Assembly (NCBI GenBank): GCA_013396915.1
Contig: VWZL01002060.1
Coordinates: 1 to 64,000 of the forward strand
Reading direction: 5' to 3'
DNA: 64,000 nucleotides
DNA from: Stercorarius parasiticus
Taxonomy: Eukaryota > Chordata > Aves > Charadriiformes > Stercorariidae
The translations under genes were made by a program, and so were the position numbers. A model generated the notes under the pieces. That model did no database searches, had not been told where the DNA came from, and was given only the letters and a program-made list of their open reading frames with translations. Of the stretch, positions 36,406-46,759 are shown in pieces. How positions within the stretch are numbered: the first letter of the stretch is position 1; each line of letters starts with the position of its first letter.

Positions 36406-39018
36406 TGCGTGAGCTGTATCATGTCCTTATCAGCTTCCCCAGGGCCCAGAGCCTTTCCTCTTGCTAAAAGCACAGATGGGGTTGGGGAAATAAATCCCAG
36501 TGAAGTTAAAGAAAAATAAAGAGCTACATTTGGCTCCTGGGCCCCTTGAGGGAGGGTACATGAATTATTGCTGTGCTGAGGCAAATAGAACTGGAGGTAC
36601 GCACTTCATGCTGCGTAAGGTTTCTGTTTAAGGTGTTTTATATAATTTGAACAGTGGTAAAGCACAGAGCAGCAAGGCAATGTGCAGCAAATGCAGACAG
36701 TTTTTACCTTTTCTGCAGAGCAGATTTATATCAGGGAAAAGCAAGAGGAGAGCGGTGGGGGGATGCGGTGCGGAGGAGCTGAGCAGGAGCTGTGCTTCCC
36801 AACCCACAGTGCTCGGGATGCATTTCCAGAGAGAGACGCTCTCATTTCTTCCACCAGACAATACCAAGAGGTTGTGGTGGGGCAATGCTGGGTCTGGGAT
36901 GCTGAGGGAGTATCCCAGCTAGACACTGCTCCAGTTAGCAGTGTGGGTCAGGAGGAAGATTTGAGTGCAAGAACCCAAAGTGACCTATGCCCACTTCTTC
37001 TAAAAACACATCATGTCCATGCAGAGATCAGGTTGTACTGTCACACGTTTAAAAGCATTCCTACAATCATCTTGCCTGATGACACCCTACATCTAAATGT
37101 CCAAAACCAGTCTGACATGAAAGGTATTTTTAGGAGACCTGAGATGAAAGACTTTTAGGTAGTGGGGCTCCAGAGTTTTTTAGCTGTGCTGCCCATAGGC
37201 ACCATGCAGGAGGAGCTACCTAGAGCTCAACTTTACTCCCTTTGGTAAATGAAGGGCAAGACTTGGGTGGAACGGCTGGGTTTTGAGTGGCTTGAGCTCT
37301 GTAACGCTAACTTCAGCCATTTATGGACAATTTGTAGTGGATGAACACTACCATGGCACCTTTATCCATGGGGCGTTTTCTAGGCACGGTCCCATTCTAA
37401 TGAAGCTTATAGAAGGCAGGTGTGTGTGTGAGAATCAGACAAATGTACATATGCATCAATTCATGGTGTTTGGTAAAGGACTCGCATGCCTGTAATGTGA
37501 TGGTCAGAAAATCAGTTTGATTTGTTACAGTGCTGATTTGTTTGGCAGATGGACAGATTTTGTAAATCATCTAGATGTGGTGAAACTTAAAACTGGGTAT
37601 ATTTGTGACAGGAAGTTTCAGACAAATAATCAAATATATTTAATTTGTAGTTTCACAGCTCTAGGCTGTCTGGGATAAATCCTAAGGACCTGTATGGTTC
37701 TCGCTGTGCTACCTTTCTTGCGACATCTCCTGGTACTGCTCTGGACTCGAGTTTCATCACTGCTGAGGATGCCTTGCTAACAAAACTGTGGAACAAGCAG
37801 ACATGCATACAGAGATCTCCAGAACAAACAACATTTCTGAGCTGTCGGTCACTGGAGAGTGTAACTTCTGAAGGAAAACTAGAAAAGTAACCCATAAGTT
37901 TTTCTGAGTAGCCATTTCCTGGTCTTTCTCTCCATTTCCAAGATCGGTGGGCATGTATGCCATGCTAAGTGCAGCATTTCGGAGCTGTTGCTTAACTGTC
38001 TGTTGTTGATACCTTGTGAAAATAGGAGTTGTCAGTTATCCATCCTTTCCCGTCCTTTCCTTCAATGGCACTAAGCGGAACTGGGTCCTCGGTGACTTAC
38101 CTTGCTGGATGGAGATTTCATTATCCCTTAAATATCGCATAACCACCCACCTTCTCTAGTGTACCTGGCATGGCAAGCTGTGGTGGGGAACAGGAGCACA
38201 AGCCGTTCCCAGAAACAAAATCCAGTTCTCTGTAGCTTTTAGCAATGCCTTTGGACTAAGGTCTGATTTTGATGGTTGTCAAGTGCAAAGTGTGCGCATT
38301 TATGGGTGCATGAGGCCAGACAAAATGGGCTGTGAAATTCCTCTCCGTAGATATGCTCCATAGGAATGACTGGGCGATGCAGGGATATCTCATCTGTCTG
38401 TAAACAAGAAGTATTCAAGTAGAACATGAACCAGGGGCTGGTTAACTTCTCAGCCATTTGTTCAGCAGCCGGGTTAGTTATGCAGGCTGTGCTGAGCTCG
38501 GAGCTGTTGCAGTTACACAGTTCTCAGCACCAGTTTAGAAATATCTCGGTCGCACCCATGTGAACTGCAGCCCTAGCGGTACCAGCAAGGGTAGGACAGG
38601 ACTCACACTTAAATGTCATCCTCACTGCAGAGCTCTGTGAAAAATGCTGTTTGTAACCAGCTGGTGAGAATGTGAGGACTCCACCTTGTTATTTTTCCCC
38701 ATGCAGAAGGAGGAAAGAGTTTATTTTCCAGCTGGTAGTCCTGCCATTGCAGGCAGGCGTCCAATTATCAAGCTGGGCTCTTCCTATCGCCTGCCCTGTT
38801 GGTAAGCAGAGCTGTGTACGTCTGACAGTACCTCTGTTCACTATAACTGCGTTCCAGTGGTCTCTCTGGAAATCTTCAGGTAATTTAAGCACTAAACTGT
38901 GCGTTTCAGACCGGCGAGTGAAGACCTGGAAGGGCATAAGCAAATGAGCTGGTTTTGCAGGTGGAAATATTTGACACCGTTATTGAGTTAGCAGAAATTC
39001 AAAAATTATTGATGATTT
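36406..39018. other. Intron 2 unique sequence
   Basis: No recognised transposon, RNA gene or exon in 2.6 kb. Open frames such as 36682-37158 have no recognisable similarity. Confidence 0.5.
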
Positions 39019-39420
39019 ATAGAATCATAGAATCATGGAATGGTTTGGGTTGGAAGGGACCTTAAAGATCATCTAGTTCCAACCCCCCTGCCATGGGCAG
39101 GGACACATCTCACTAGACCAGGCTGCTCAAAGCCCCATCCAGCCTGGCCTTGAACACCTCCAGGGATGTGGCATCCACAACCTCCCGGGGCAACCTGTTC
39201 CAGTCACCACCCTCACAGTAAAGAATTTCTTCCTAATATACAATCTAAATCTACTCTCCTTCAGTTTGAAACCATTACCCCTTGTCCTACCACTACACTC
39301 CCTGATGAAGAGTCCCTCCCCATCCTTCCCGTAAGCTCCCTTAAGGTACTGGAAGGGGCTCTAAGGTCTCCCTGGAGCTTTCTCTTCTCCAGGCTGAACA
39401 ACCCTAACTCTCTCAGCCTT
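39019..39420 (-). mobile_element. CR1 LINE 3' fragment, antisense
   Basis: On the + strand it starts with two copies of the reversed tail (ATAGAATCATAGAATCATGG) and reads GGTTGGAAGGGACCTTAAAG, GGCTGCTCAAAGCCCCATCC, TTCTTCCTAATATACAATCT and CTCTTCTCCAGGCTGAACAA. This is the reverse complement of CR1 ORF2 C-terminus and 3' UTR. It ends less than 20 bp from the putative LTR boundary at 39438. Confidence 0.95.
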
Positions 39421-39437
39421 GAGGCAGATCAAGAGGT

Positions 39438-40193
39438 TGAATTTTAGCAGCACTTAATCATTAACCATTTAAAGGATTCATGAGATGATGTAACAAAATA
39501 ATTAAACAGCAACTTCATTACAGATTCAAAAATGACAAGATTCACACTAACTTACTATGAGGTATCCCAAACCAATACATATGCATATAAGCACAAATGC
39601 CCCAACTCACACCACCTGAGGATTCGCACGCACACACATGAGTTTTTAACTGCTAGGACCAAAGATCCCTTCGCAGCAGGTGATTCCAATGGCCTGATGG
39701 GTGCCCCTTTTGATTTTTGACCCTTTTGATGGGTGACCATTTGGATCGAGTAACGTATAACACCCACACTCGTTAGAGCTAATGTGTATATTAGAGACAC
39801 ATGGAAAGAGAGGTGGATGAAAGACAGGCTAGCCTATAGTTAAAATTTCCCTCTTCTCAAGATTTGGAGTAAATACTCACAATGCATCAGCATTCCTCAG
39901 CGGGAGATAACTGAGACTCCAGAGTGTTCACTTGCCCTGGCCTTTTAACCCTCGAGGTGTTCACCTGAGCAGCATCCTAACTCAGGGGAGATAGTGGCCA
40001 CAGCCCGCTGCAGTCCAGAGGAGCTCAAAGGGTCTCATTAGAATTCACTACTTACAGGGTCCGAGATAATTGACTTTCGCCAGGTACTTTTCCACTCCGG
40101 CCCAACTTGGGCTGTGGGATATTCTGGTACTTTCCACCAGTTGCGCAAGCCCAGAACTTGCTAGATCTTGAAGTTCTGGTATCACCCCCCTCT
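39438..40193 (-). mobile_element. Retroviral-type LTR, 3' portion (antisense to CCDC3)
   Basis: Read on the - strand this unique-looking stretch has the layout of an endogenous retrovirus LTR. It has a TTAAAAGG TATA-like box (complement of 39942-39949), followed by leader-like sequence, then TGTAATGAAGTTGCTG (AATGAA at 39514-39519 is one base from AATAAA), and it ends in CA at 39438. The other part of the LTR appears beyond the CR1 insertion at 40194-40603. No target-site duplication could be assigned. The assignment rests on structure and a remembered resemblance to avian ERV LTRs, not on a database match. Confidence 0.45.
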
Positions 40194-40603
40194 CTTTGAG
40201 GGAACTGGGCATGTTTAGTTTGGAGAAGAGGAGGCTGAGAGGAGACCTTACTGCCCTCTACAACTACCTGAGATGAGGTTGTAGAGAGATGAGTGTTGGC
40301 CTCTTCTCCCAGGTGAATAATGACAGGACCAGAGGAAATGGTCTGAAGATGCGGCAGGGGAGGTTTAGATTAGATATTAGGAAGAATTACTTTACTGAAA
40401 GAGTGGTCAGGCACTGGAACAGCCTGCCCAGGGAGGTGGTTGAGTCACCATCCCTAGAGGTGTTTAAGGAACGTCTAGATTTGGCACTTCAGGGCATGCT
40501 CTAGTGGCAGAGATTGTAGGGTTTTTTTTGTGTGTGTATGGTTGGACTCGATGATCTCAAAGGTCCTTTCCAACCATGAAGATTCTATGATTCTATGATT
40601 GTA
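40194..40603 (+). mobile_element. CR1 LINE 3' fragment, sense, inserted in the LTR
   Basis: Starts at GAACTGGGCATGTTTAGTTT followed by GGAGAAGAGGAGGCTGAGAG. It keeps an open ORF2 end of 71 codons (40289-40504) with [20 protein letters not shown] and [19 protein letters not shown]. It ends with ACTCGATGATCTCAAAGGTC, CCAACCATGA and three ATTCTATG-like units. A T8 run followed by GTGTGTGTATGG sits in its 3' UTR. The 5' edge is uncertain by about 10 bp. Confidence 0.93.
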
Positions 40604-40709
40604 TTATTGTCAGGAGTGATCAATTATTGTTATTGTTCCCAAATGATAGGAGTCACGGGAGCCAGGTAGGCTAAAGGGTTGCCATAGCGTTCTGATCTGT
40701 TACTCTCCA
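40604..40709 (-). mobile_element. LTR, 5' portion, bounded by a polypurine tract
   Basis: On the - strand, AAAAGAAAGAAAAGGG (complement of 40710-40725) resembles a retroviral polypurine tract. It is followed at once by TG (complement of 40708-40709), where a 3' LTR should begin. The sequence GGAGAGTAACAGATC and onward then runs into the CR1. Together with 39438-40193 this would be one LTR of about 860 bp. Confidence 0.4.
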
Positions 40710-41100
40710 CCCTTTTCTTTCTTTTATGTAGGACCATTATGTGTCTCAGGTAGCATTCTGGTCCATTGTATTGTTATGTGGCCAAAGTCAGGGGGGAAAT
40801 CACTCCAAGTACCGAGTGGCCCAAAAGGGTGGAGGGGTTGCACCACCACAGCTGGTTAGCTTTTTGTTGGTGTTTGAGAAGTTTCTGAGTGGCTCTGTAG
40901 AGCTGGACTACCTCTGCTGACCAACCTCAAAAGGTTTGGGAGTGCCTCTGGGATGAGGCTAATGCCATCCCTGATGTCTGCCATCAGACATTGCCATGCC
41001 ACCACCAGCCAGCCCAGACAGATGAGACACTGTGGGGTTTGCACAGCCTCACACTTCAGCTGCATGAATTGTTTGTTCCTCTGCATGGAACTCTGTCATA
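40710..41100 (-). mobile_element. Possible internal remnant of the endogenous retrovirus
   Basis: If the LTR is a 3' LTR on the - strand, the bases upstream of its polypurine tract should be internal element sequence. The - strand has an open frame here (41086-40856, 76 codons) that I cannot match to gag, pol or env. No second LTR is seen at higher coordinates, so most of the element would be missing. Confidence 0.2.
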
Positions 41101-43267
41101 CGCCACGCCTATCACTGCATCAATGGAAAATGCAAGAAATCCCTCATGAAGTAGAGTTTCCACCTCCTGTCTTCCCAAAAAACTTCTTTTCCTAACTCAG
41201 TGCTCTCCTTTCAAGCTCCTGCTTGAAGTTTTGCAAGGGTTTGGCAAACACAAAAGCCAAGAGGTGCTGGCTGTTTTCAAATAGCACTTGGAATGAGCTG
41301 TGATCAAAACCAAATTCCCTCCTTTTCAGTGCAATTTCTGTCCCTCATCTGTGAGCTCCCAGTCTCCCTAGCATGCATTTATAAGAGAACCCTTGTGAGA
41401 GGATGGTCGGGGCAAGCCTTTGCCTTTTAGCAAAGCCCTGCAGTGCTTTTGCACAAGAAACAAGAGCTTACGGTGACTGGAAGCAGTTGCTGCGTTTGTG
41501 TTGACTGGCCAAGGTTTTCGGCTGCTGGGGGTTTCCAAAGCAAATAAAATGTTATTCATCAAAGCGGGCTCCCTCCCTTACTTTTAGTTGTTGAAAATAC
41601 TACAAAGCAAGATGGAAAGAAACATGTAATCCTTCATCATCACAGTGAGGATTTACTTGTTTATTTAGATTCCTTGTCTGTTCCAAATGTTCTGCCAGAG
41701 AAAGCCCATCCAGGCTCCAGGAGTGCTTGACACACATAAAAAAAAATCTGGATGTATATAGGAGATAAATCCAGCAGAAGACACTGCCTTTCCTCACAGC
41801 TCACCAGTGCAGCAATCAGCTGAAAGTCCCACTAGCACAATAAAATATCTCAGGATGCTTTTTGTAGGAAAAAAAAAAGGAAGGAGGTACATTACCCTGG
41901 GCAGAAACAGATTGCGATGGTGGCTCCTTTAGATCAGAAACTTTATGGTGGGGTTGTCCTTGAGCCCCAGGCACCCCCTTTTTTTCTGCTTGCAAAATGT
42001 TGCCCAGGTAGAAAACATGGAACTTGGTGCCTTTGTAGTCAGTGAAACGAAAGAGTCGTGTTCAAAGCCTCCCTAGGAGGTGGAGATCACCCTCTTGAAG
42101 GGTGTCTCTCCCTGCAGACATTACAGGGGAAACCAAAAGAGAGAAGACCAGACCTGCGTTTCACTTTTAGCTGCTTAAGAGAAGGCAGCTGCCTCCTGTC
42201 CCAGGTGTCACTGTGCATCAGGAGCACAACTCGTTTGCACTGAAGCTAGTCATCAGCTTTTGTAGCTGGTTTTTCTCATTCCATTCCTATTGCTGCACCT
42301 ACAAACAGGAGGCAAGTCAGAAACAGGAGACCATAAACATGGCAATCACATATAGCTGAGATGAGATAGATCTCTGGGTCATCCTAGGATGAGGTAGTAG
42401 AGGAAGAACGATTGTCCAACAGATGGTTTGCATTTGGACCATCATCCAACCCAGCATATCTGAACCCTGTGAGCTGCTCTTCTAGTGATGCCTTGGGTGC
42501 AGCACCTTTGAAGCCAGCTCCTTTTTTTTTTTACCTATCTAAAGCCACAGGTATGAGTGGACATCAAGAGCCTGATGTCCCTTATGGGGGTAATATCGCA
42601 ATACGTTGGTAGTGGATGGAATGGGAGGGGCAGTTTTTGGCTAATGACCCCTCCCAAAAACCACTTCAGTCCCAAGTCATGGGATCTTGAGTGCTCCCGG
42701 AGGCTGCTGAGATTTTACCCGTTAGGGTTCCGGCTGAAAGAAGCCCATATAATGAGATATTTAAGACAACTCAGTTCTTGAAAAGGCAAAACCAACCAGT
42801 TCTGTGTTTTGCAGGATATGTTATTTCACATGTTGACATAAAGAGCAACAGGCAGGCTCACGTCAAAATCTGAAGTTTCTGAAGGGCTGCTAAGCTGAAT
42901 CAAATCTAGAATTTTCCAAAAGTGACACCCTTTGGCCTGAACTCCACTTTCATACCAGAAATGGGCCAGCCTCCCTCCATAAATTCAATGTAGCCTCAGT
43001 GGATTGGACAGGTCTGTCAAAACAGTTCATAAAAGTAATTGTGAATCACTAGTATCACTAAGATCTATGATTTTGGGTCTTATCTGAATACAGAAGTGAA
43101 AGAGAGGATTTTACTAAAAAAGGTTAAAAAAAGAACTTCCAAAAAAAAAGCATTCTACTTTTGAAGAGCTATGAGCTTCTTTCAAGGAACATCTGAATTA
43201 ACCCTTGCTTTAAGAAGTTTTTGTATAAATCTCACCTGTTGCTATTTCATTACTGCTGTCCCCTCAG
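41101..43267. other. CCDC3: Intron 2, last 2.2 kb: unique sequence
   Basis: No recognised repeat. It has an A10 run near 41870 and a T10 run near 42527. The last 60 bases become pyrimidine-rich and end in the CCCCTCAG acceptor of exon 3. Confidence 0.55.
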
Positions 43268-43543
43268 CTCATGTGCTCCTCGGTCCAGAAAGCCCTGTTT
43301 GAGGAAGAGGACAGAGTGAAGAAGCTGCAGCAGAAGGTGGCGACGCTGGAGAAGCGCAACAAACAGCTGCGAGATCGGGTCAAGAAAGTCAAGAGGTCTC
43401 TCCGGCAAGCCAGGAAAAACACCAGGCACATGGAGCAAATGAACCGAAAGCTCAGCGAGAAACTTTCCTCTGCAGGTGGCCAAATCCCCTATATTAACTC
43501 TTTGAAGCAGGAGAACTCCCATGGTACCTACCTTAAAGTATAA
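43268..43543 (+). CDS. CCDC3: CCDC3 coding exon 3 with coiled coil and stop
   Basis: This exon encodes residues 175-265, starting LMCSSVQKALFEEEDRVKK and ending at TAA 43541-43543. Residues about 183-240 are a long amphipathic helix with heptad spacing of L, V and M, the coiled coil that names the family, probably for oligomerisation. It includes a strongly basic run RVKKVKRSLRQARK at 211-224. The last 25 residues (from SSAGGQIPYINSLKQ) differ from the mammalian tail as I remember it, although a Pro-(His/Tyr)-Ile-Asn core seems shared. Acceptor CTCAG|CTC is in phase 0, matching the donor of exon 2. The opposite strand is also open (43522-43250), but only as a shadow of this charged coding sequence. 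Confidence 0.96.
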   Translation, partial: LMCSSVQKALFEEEDRVKKLQQKVATLEKRNKQLRDRVKKVKRSLRQARKNTRHMEQMNRKLSEKLSSAGGQIPYINSLKQENSHGTYLKV

Positions 43544-44179
43544 TGCAAGGGTAAGTGCTCAGGCCAATGATAATGGTGAATTTTGCCTGCATTAGATCAG
43601 GATCTGGCCCTCACACCTTGTCTACGCTATGCTTCAAACCTTGCATGGAAAGTGAATCTGAACTTGCTTTAGACACAGTGCTAGATTAAACAGGAATGCA
43701 AACCGTGTTCGGCTGCGTGTTGGAAGCACAGCCCAAAGCCATGTCCTCACTGTCCTTGGTGGACGTAGGCCCAGACCGTAATCTGTGCTTCTTGGCCCTC
43801 ACCCACCTCCACCTCCCTCACCAGTTTCAGGTTGTCTTTGATGAAAGCGCCAGATCAGCCCTATGGGCCATTGCAGGCACTTGACACAGAAAATCTTGGA
43901 AAGATCTGGTGCCTACTCACCTCCTCCACATGGGCTGGGCAAGCAAGGCTGGGGGGATATGTGGAGATGGATGCTGTAGGAAGGATGCAGGCATGAATGC
44001 TCTTTGCTCCATCATCACCCCCAGGCTCTCAACCTCCCTTAAGCATGACTAAAGTCTACATCCAGTGTCTGAGCAAAGGCTATGTCTGGGACACAGTCAG
44101 TTTGGGTCCCTCTTCAAAATGAAGCATAGATGTGCCCAAATTATCTTAAGAGTGTTTCTAAATCTCCCTAAATATTCTA

Positions 44180-44185
44180 AATAAA
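44180..44185 (+). terminator. CCDC3: Possible proximal CCDC3 poly(A) signal
   Basis: AATAAA within CTAAATAAAATATC, 640 bases after the stop codon, followed by a T-rich stretch (TAATATTTTTTATTGTACC). If used, it would give a short 3' UTR lacking the Pumilio-like site. Confidence 0.35.
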
Positions 44186-44548
44186 ATATCTAATATTTTT
44201 TATTGTACCAGGAAGTGCCTCAAAGGTCTCAGTAACTCCCTCAGGTGCCTTTATCATTGCCCATGGAAACCACATCATTTTGGGACTGTGTCTAGGACCT
44301 AATCCAGCTCCTGTGGTCAGGAATGGACTTACCCTGACTATTGATGGGCGCTGGATCAGGCCCAGCAGACAGTTTCAGATCCCGTTTTCAAGCAGGTTTA
44401 ATTTACAGTGTGGACAAGGCTTCAAGTTTTGTAATCACTGTTTGAGGTACAACGGAGGTTGCTGGGCAGCCTCCCTTAGTTACACTTAGATACTGTAGAG
44501 ACCACATCAATATCAACAGGGCATTAAAAACTAAGGTAGTTTATATAT

Positions 44549-44556
44549 GTATATAT
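44549..44556 (+). promoter_or_regulatory. CCDC3: Pumilio-type element in the 3' UTR
   Basis: TGTATATA fits the UGUANAUA consensus bound by PUM proteins, which repress or destabilise mRNAs. It sits in an AT-rich context where chance matches are common. Confidence 0.3.
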
Positions 44557-45338
44557 TTTTAAATCCTATAGAAAATATTTTTATTACACATTTGATATAG
44601 TCTAATTTCTTAAAATATGAAGTAAATCCTGTTTCTTGGTTATCTTGTTAAAAAAAGACAAAAACCCATCATGTCCTTTATTAGACATTTGCAAACTGAG
44701 TTCTGCTCAAGCAGCATAGGTTAAGGCATCTGTAGCTGATAAAATTTTCAGCCGTGTTAAAGTACCAGAGCATGCCCTGGGTCTTGGTACTCAACCACCC
44801 TTCCTTCATAACAGGGCTCCATAAGGAGAGAAAGATAGAAGAGGTTTTGTGTTTTTCTTCCTTTCTCAAAACAGTTTTTCTTACTCCAAGCATGAGACCG
44901 GAGTGCAGATACACTTCATGCTTTCTGACAGGGGCAGCCAGCCCTTGCCCAGCCCCAGGCAACACTGACAATCTGCCAGGGCTAAACCCGATTTGTACGA
45001 GGTGGGCTGATCCAGATGATCTTTAACATAGAGGTGAGGCCCTCAGAAAGACCAGCGTGCAAACCACTGCTCTGCTCCTAACTCTCCACTCTTTACCAGA
45101 TCACTGCATGGTCTCCACGCGGTGCCTCGGCACTCAAAATACGCAAAATTAGAGTATATCCAGGCTACAGCCCTGCTGGACCACACTTTAACTATCCTGC
45201 TCTAGGAAAAGCCCGTATCAGCTTTCAACCATGAGCTTCAGTCCAAGCTGAACTCAGAATTTAAGCCTTGTGTTGGCTTCTAGGATGCTGCTGAGTTTAA
45301 TTACCTTCCAGTTTTGCGCCTTTTGGAAATAAAGCTGC

Positions 45339-45384
45339 TTTTTTTTTTTTTTTCTTCTTCTTCTTTCCCCTCCTCCCCCCCTCT
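45339..45384. repeat. T-run and (CTT)n pyrimidine tract
   Basis: About 15 T, then CTTCTTCTTCTTT, then CCCC and TCC blocks. It lies inside the probable 3' UTR. Confidence 0.9.
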
Positions 45385-45668
45385 TGAAATAACATTGACA
45401 TTTCTAAAGATTCTGACTCCTCCACAAGCTCCACTGGTTTCAAGGGCTTTGCCTCCCAAATCAGCACAATTTGAGTTGTTTTGTGCTGCAGTCAGCAACG
45501 CTGTTTCCTGAGAATTGCTACAGACCTAAGGCTTCCCTAGAAGCCAATCAAGAGATTTTTAGCTCCAAAATTTAAATCCATAGGAAAGTAACTAAATTTT
45601 TTTTCGGTTTCTTTCTGGTTTCTAAACTGCTGTTTAAATAAATGAACTGTTTTTTTTCTCGTATAGGT

Positions 45669-45703
45669 ATTAAAAGCTTGTGTTTTAATGTTTTGTTAAT
45701 AAA
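45669..45703 (+). terminator. CCDC3: Likely distal CCDC3 poly(A) signals
   Basis: ATTAAA at 45669-45674 and AATAAA at 45698-45703 lie 24 bases apart. They are followed by CCCTCTGGTATTCATTCATG and TTTTATAAATGTTTGTA, a plausible GU/U-rich downstream element. Cleavage would be expected at about 45715-45725. Confidence 0.5.
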
Positions 45704-45720
45704 AATATTCCCTCTGGTAT

Positions 45721-46759
45721 TCATTCATGTTTTATAAATGTTTGTATAAAGCTGAGAAAGTATAGTTAATAGAGCTACATCTTTGCTATTCTTACAAATT
45801 TTCCAAACGCAGTGTTGAAAATCTTTTTCTTTTAGCTGATATTTTTGTCTCTTCATGAAAAGATTGGAATTTTCCCCCTTTCTCTAGCTTAAAAAAAAAA
45901 AAAAAAGAAGTAAACCTTTTTGCTCTCCTTGTCAGTTTTGTGAGAATTTTTTGTTACTTTGCAAAGAAAACAAAAGCAACCCCCCCAAATGCAAAATCCA
46001 AATGCAACCCAAAATTTCCCCTCTGGCTACAAAACCAAAAAAGGTTGTTTCCTTGTGAGTTGTTTTCCCTTTCATTCCTGCTTGGTTTCCGATCATTTCC
46101 AGAGATAAGGACTAGCAGTCAGATCAGATCACAAGTTAACCCTCTCAACAAGTAACAGGGGATGCTGAGCCCATATAAAAATGCTATTAAAGTGTCACCA
46201 ATTGTTGCCTGTCCCTGCTGGTGACAGCATCCAGAGAATGAGCAGGGATGCTGTACGGGCAGGAAACACAAGTGTGAAGCAGAATTTGGGTTACGACCCA
46301 TCTGGTTGGTGTACGTCGCATAGGGCCTGACACAGACACTAATTTTTGGACCCACACTGTAGCTATTTCGGGGACCAGCTAATCTGGAAACCCACAAAAA
46401 GGGCAAAACTTCATGCCTTTTTCCAAATTAATGCAAAAGGCATGACTGAGTGTGTTCCTCTTGAAGTGCTACGCTGGGAGAGAATGGGGTGCAGAAGTGC
46501 AGAGGTGGTTGGCATAGCTAGATGGTTTGGCAAGAGATGGTATAGAAACACAAAGTGCATTCTGGGAAAACAAAAAAAGAAAAAAGGAAAAAAGGAAAAA
46601 AGAAAGAAAACAAAAAAGAAAGCAGAAGTGTTCAAATGAGGAAAGCCATTAGTTAGAAACAACACCAAATACAGGAGCCCCCCATGAGAAGTCTGGAGAT
46701 GCTTTACGAATTACGAATTAATAACGTTTGTTTTTGCAAACACATCAGGAGCTCGAGGG
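45721..46759. other. Intergenic sequence after CCDC3
   Basis: It includes an A16 run near 45893-45906, C-rich ACCCCCCCAAATGC at about 45979, and an A-rich low-complexity tract at 46567-46622 built of AAAAAGG-like units. No gene is recognised. Confidence 0.5.
46567..46622. repeat. A-rich (AAAAAGG-like) low-complexity tract
   Basis: Runs of five to seven A separated by G or GG, all purine apart from a few C. Open frames across it translate only to Lys/Glu-rich repeats. Confidence 0.9.

Larger units (their letters stand above)
1523..43267 (+). other. CCDC3: CCDC3 intron 2 (41.7 kb)
   Basis: This large intron separates the globular secreted part from the coiled-coil exon. The donor is GTAAGG at 1523 and the acceptor is a pyrimidine-rich tract ending CCCCTCAG at 43267. 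It contains CR1 fragments in both orientations, an antisense LTR, microsatellites and several patches that look regulatory, listed separately. No other protein-coding exon was recognised. Open frames of up to 185 codons occur but look random. Confidence 0.9.
1..45720 (+). other. CCDC3: CCDC3 gene span (5' end lies before the window)
   Basis: Three exons at 1-347, 1348-1522 and 43268-43543 splice in frame (347+175+276 nt) to 265 residues plus a stop. The product matches vertebrate CCDC3 throughout. Intron 1 is 1.0 kb and intron 2 is 41.7 kb. CCDC3/favine is known as a secreted glycoprotein made by endothelial cells and adipocytes, linked to lipid metabolism and to damping of TNF/NF-kB signalling; that role is family knowledge, not visible here. 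The human protein is about 270 residues, so only the start codon and most of the signal peptide are missing. The 3' boundary is my inference from poly(A) signals near 45700. Confidence 0.9.
43544..45720 (+). other. CCDC3: CCDC3 3' untranslated region (probable extent)
   Basis: It follows the stop codon without another good donor or coding exon. A first AATAAA lies at 44180-44185, and a stronger cluster (ATTAAA 45669-45674, AATAAA 45698-45703) precedes a T/TG-rich stretch. UTR-like traits include AT-rich segments, a Pumilio-type TGTATATA at 44549-44556 and a pyrimidine tract at 45339-45384. The 2.2 kb length is in the range I would expect from mammalian CCDC3 transcripts. Which signal is used cannot be told from sequence. 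Confidence 0.5.

Noticed and set aside
36273..36584. Open frames across the purine tract on both strands
   Set aside because: They are direct translations of the pentamer repeat (Arg/Glu/Lys or Ser/Leu/Phe runs), not genes.
43250..43522. 90-codon open frame antisense to exon 3
   Set aside because: It mirrors the charged coiled-coil codons; no similarity or start context of its own.
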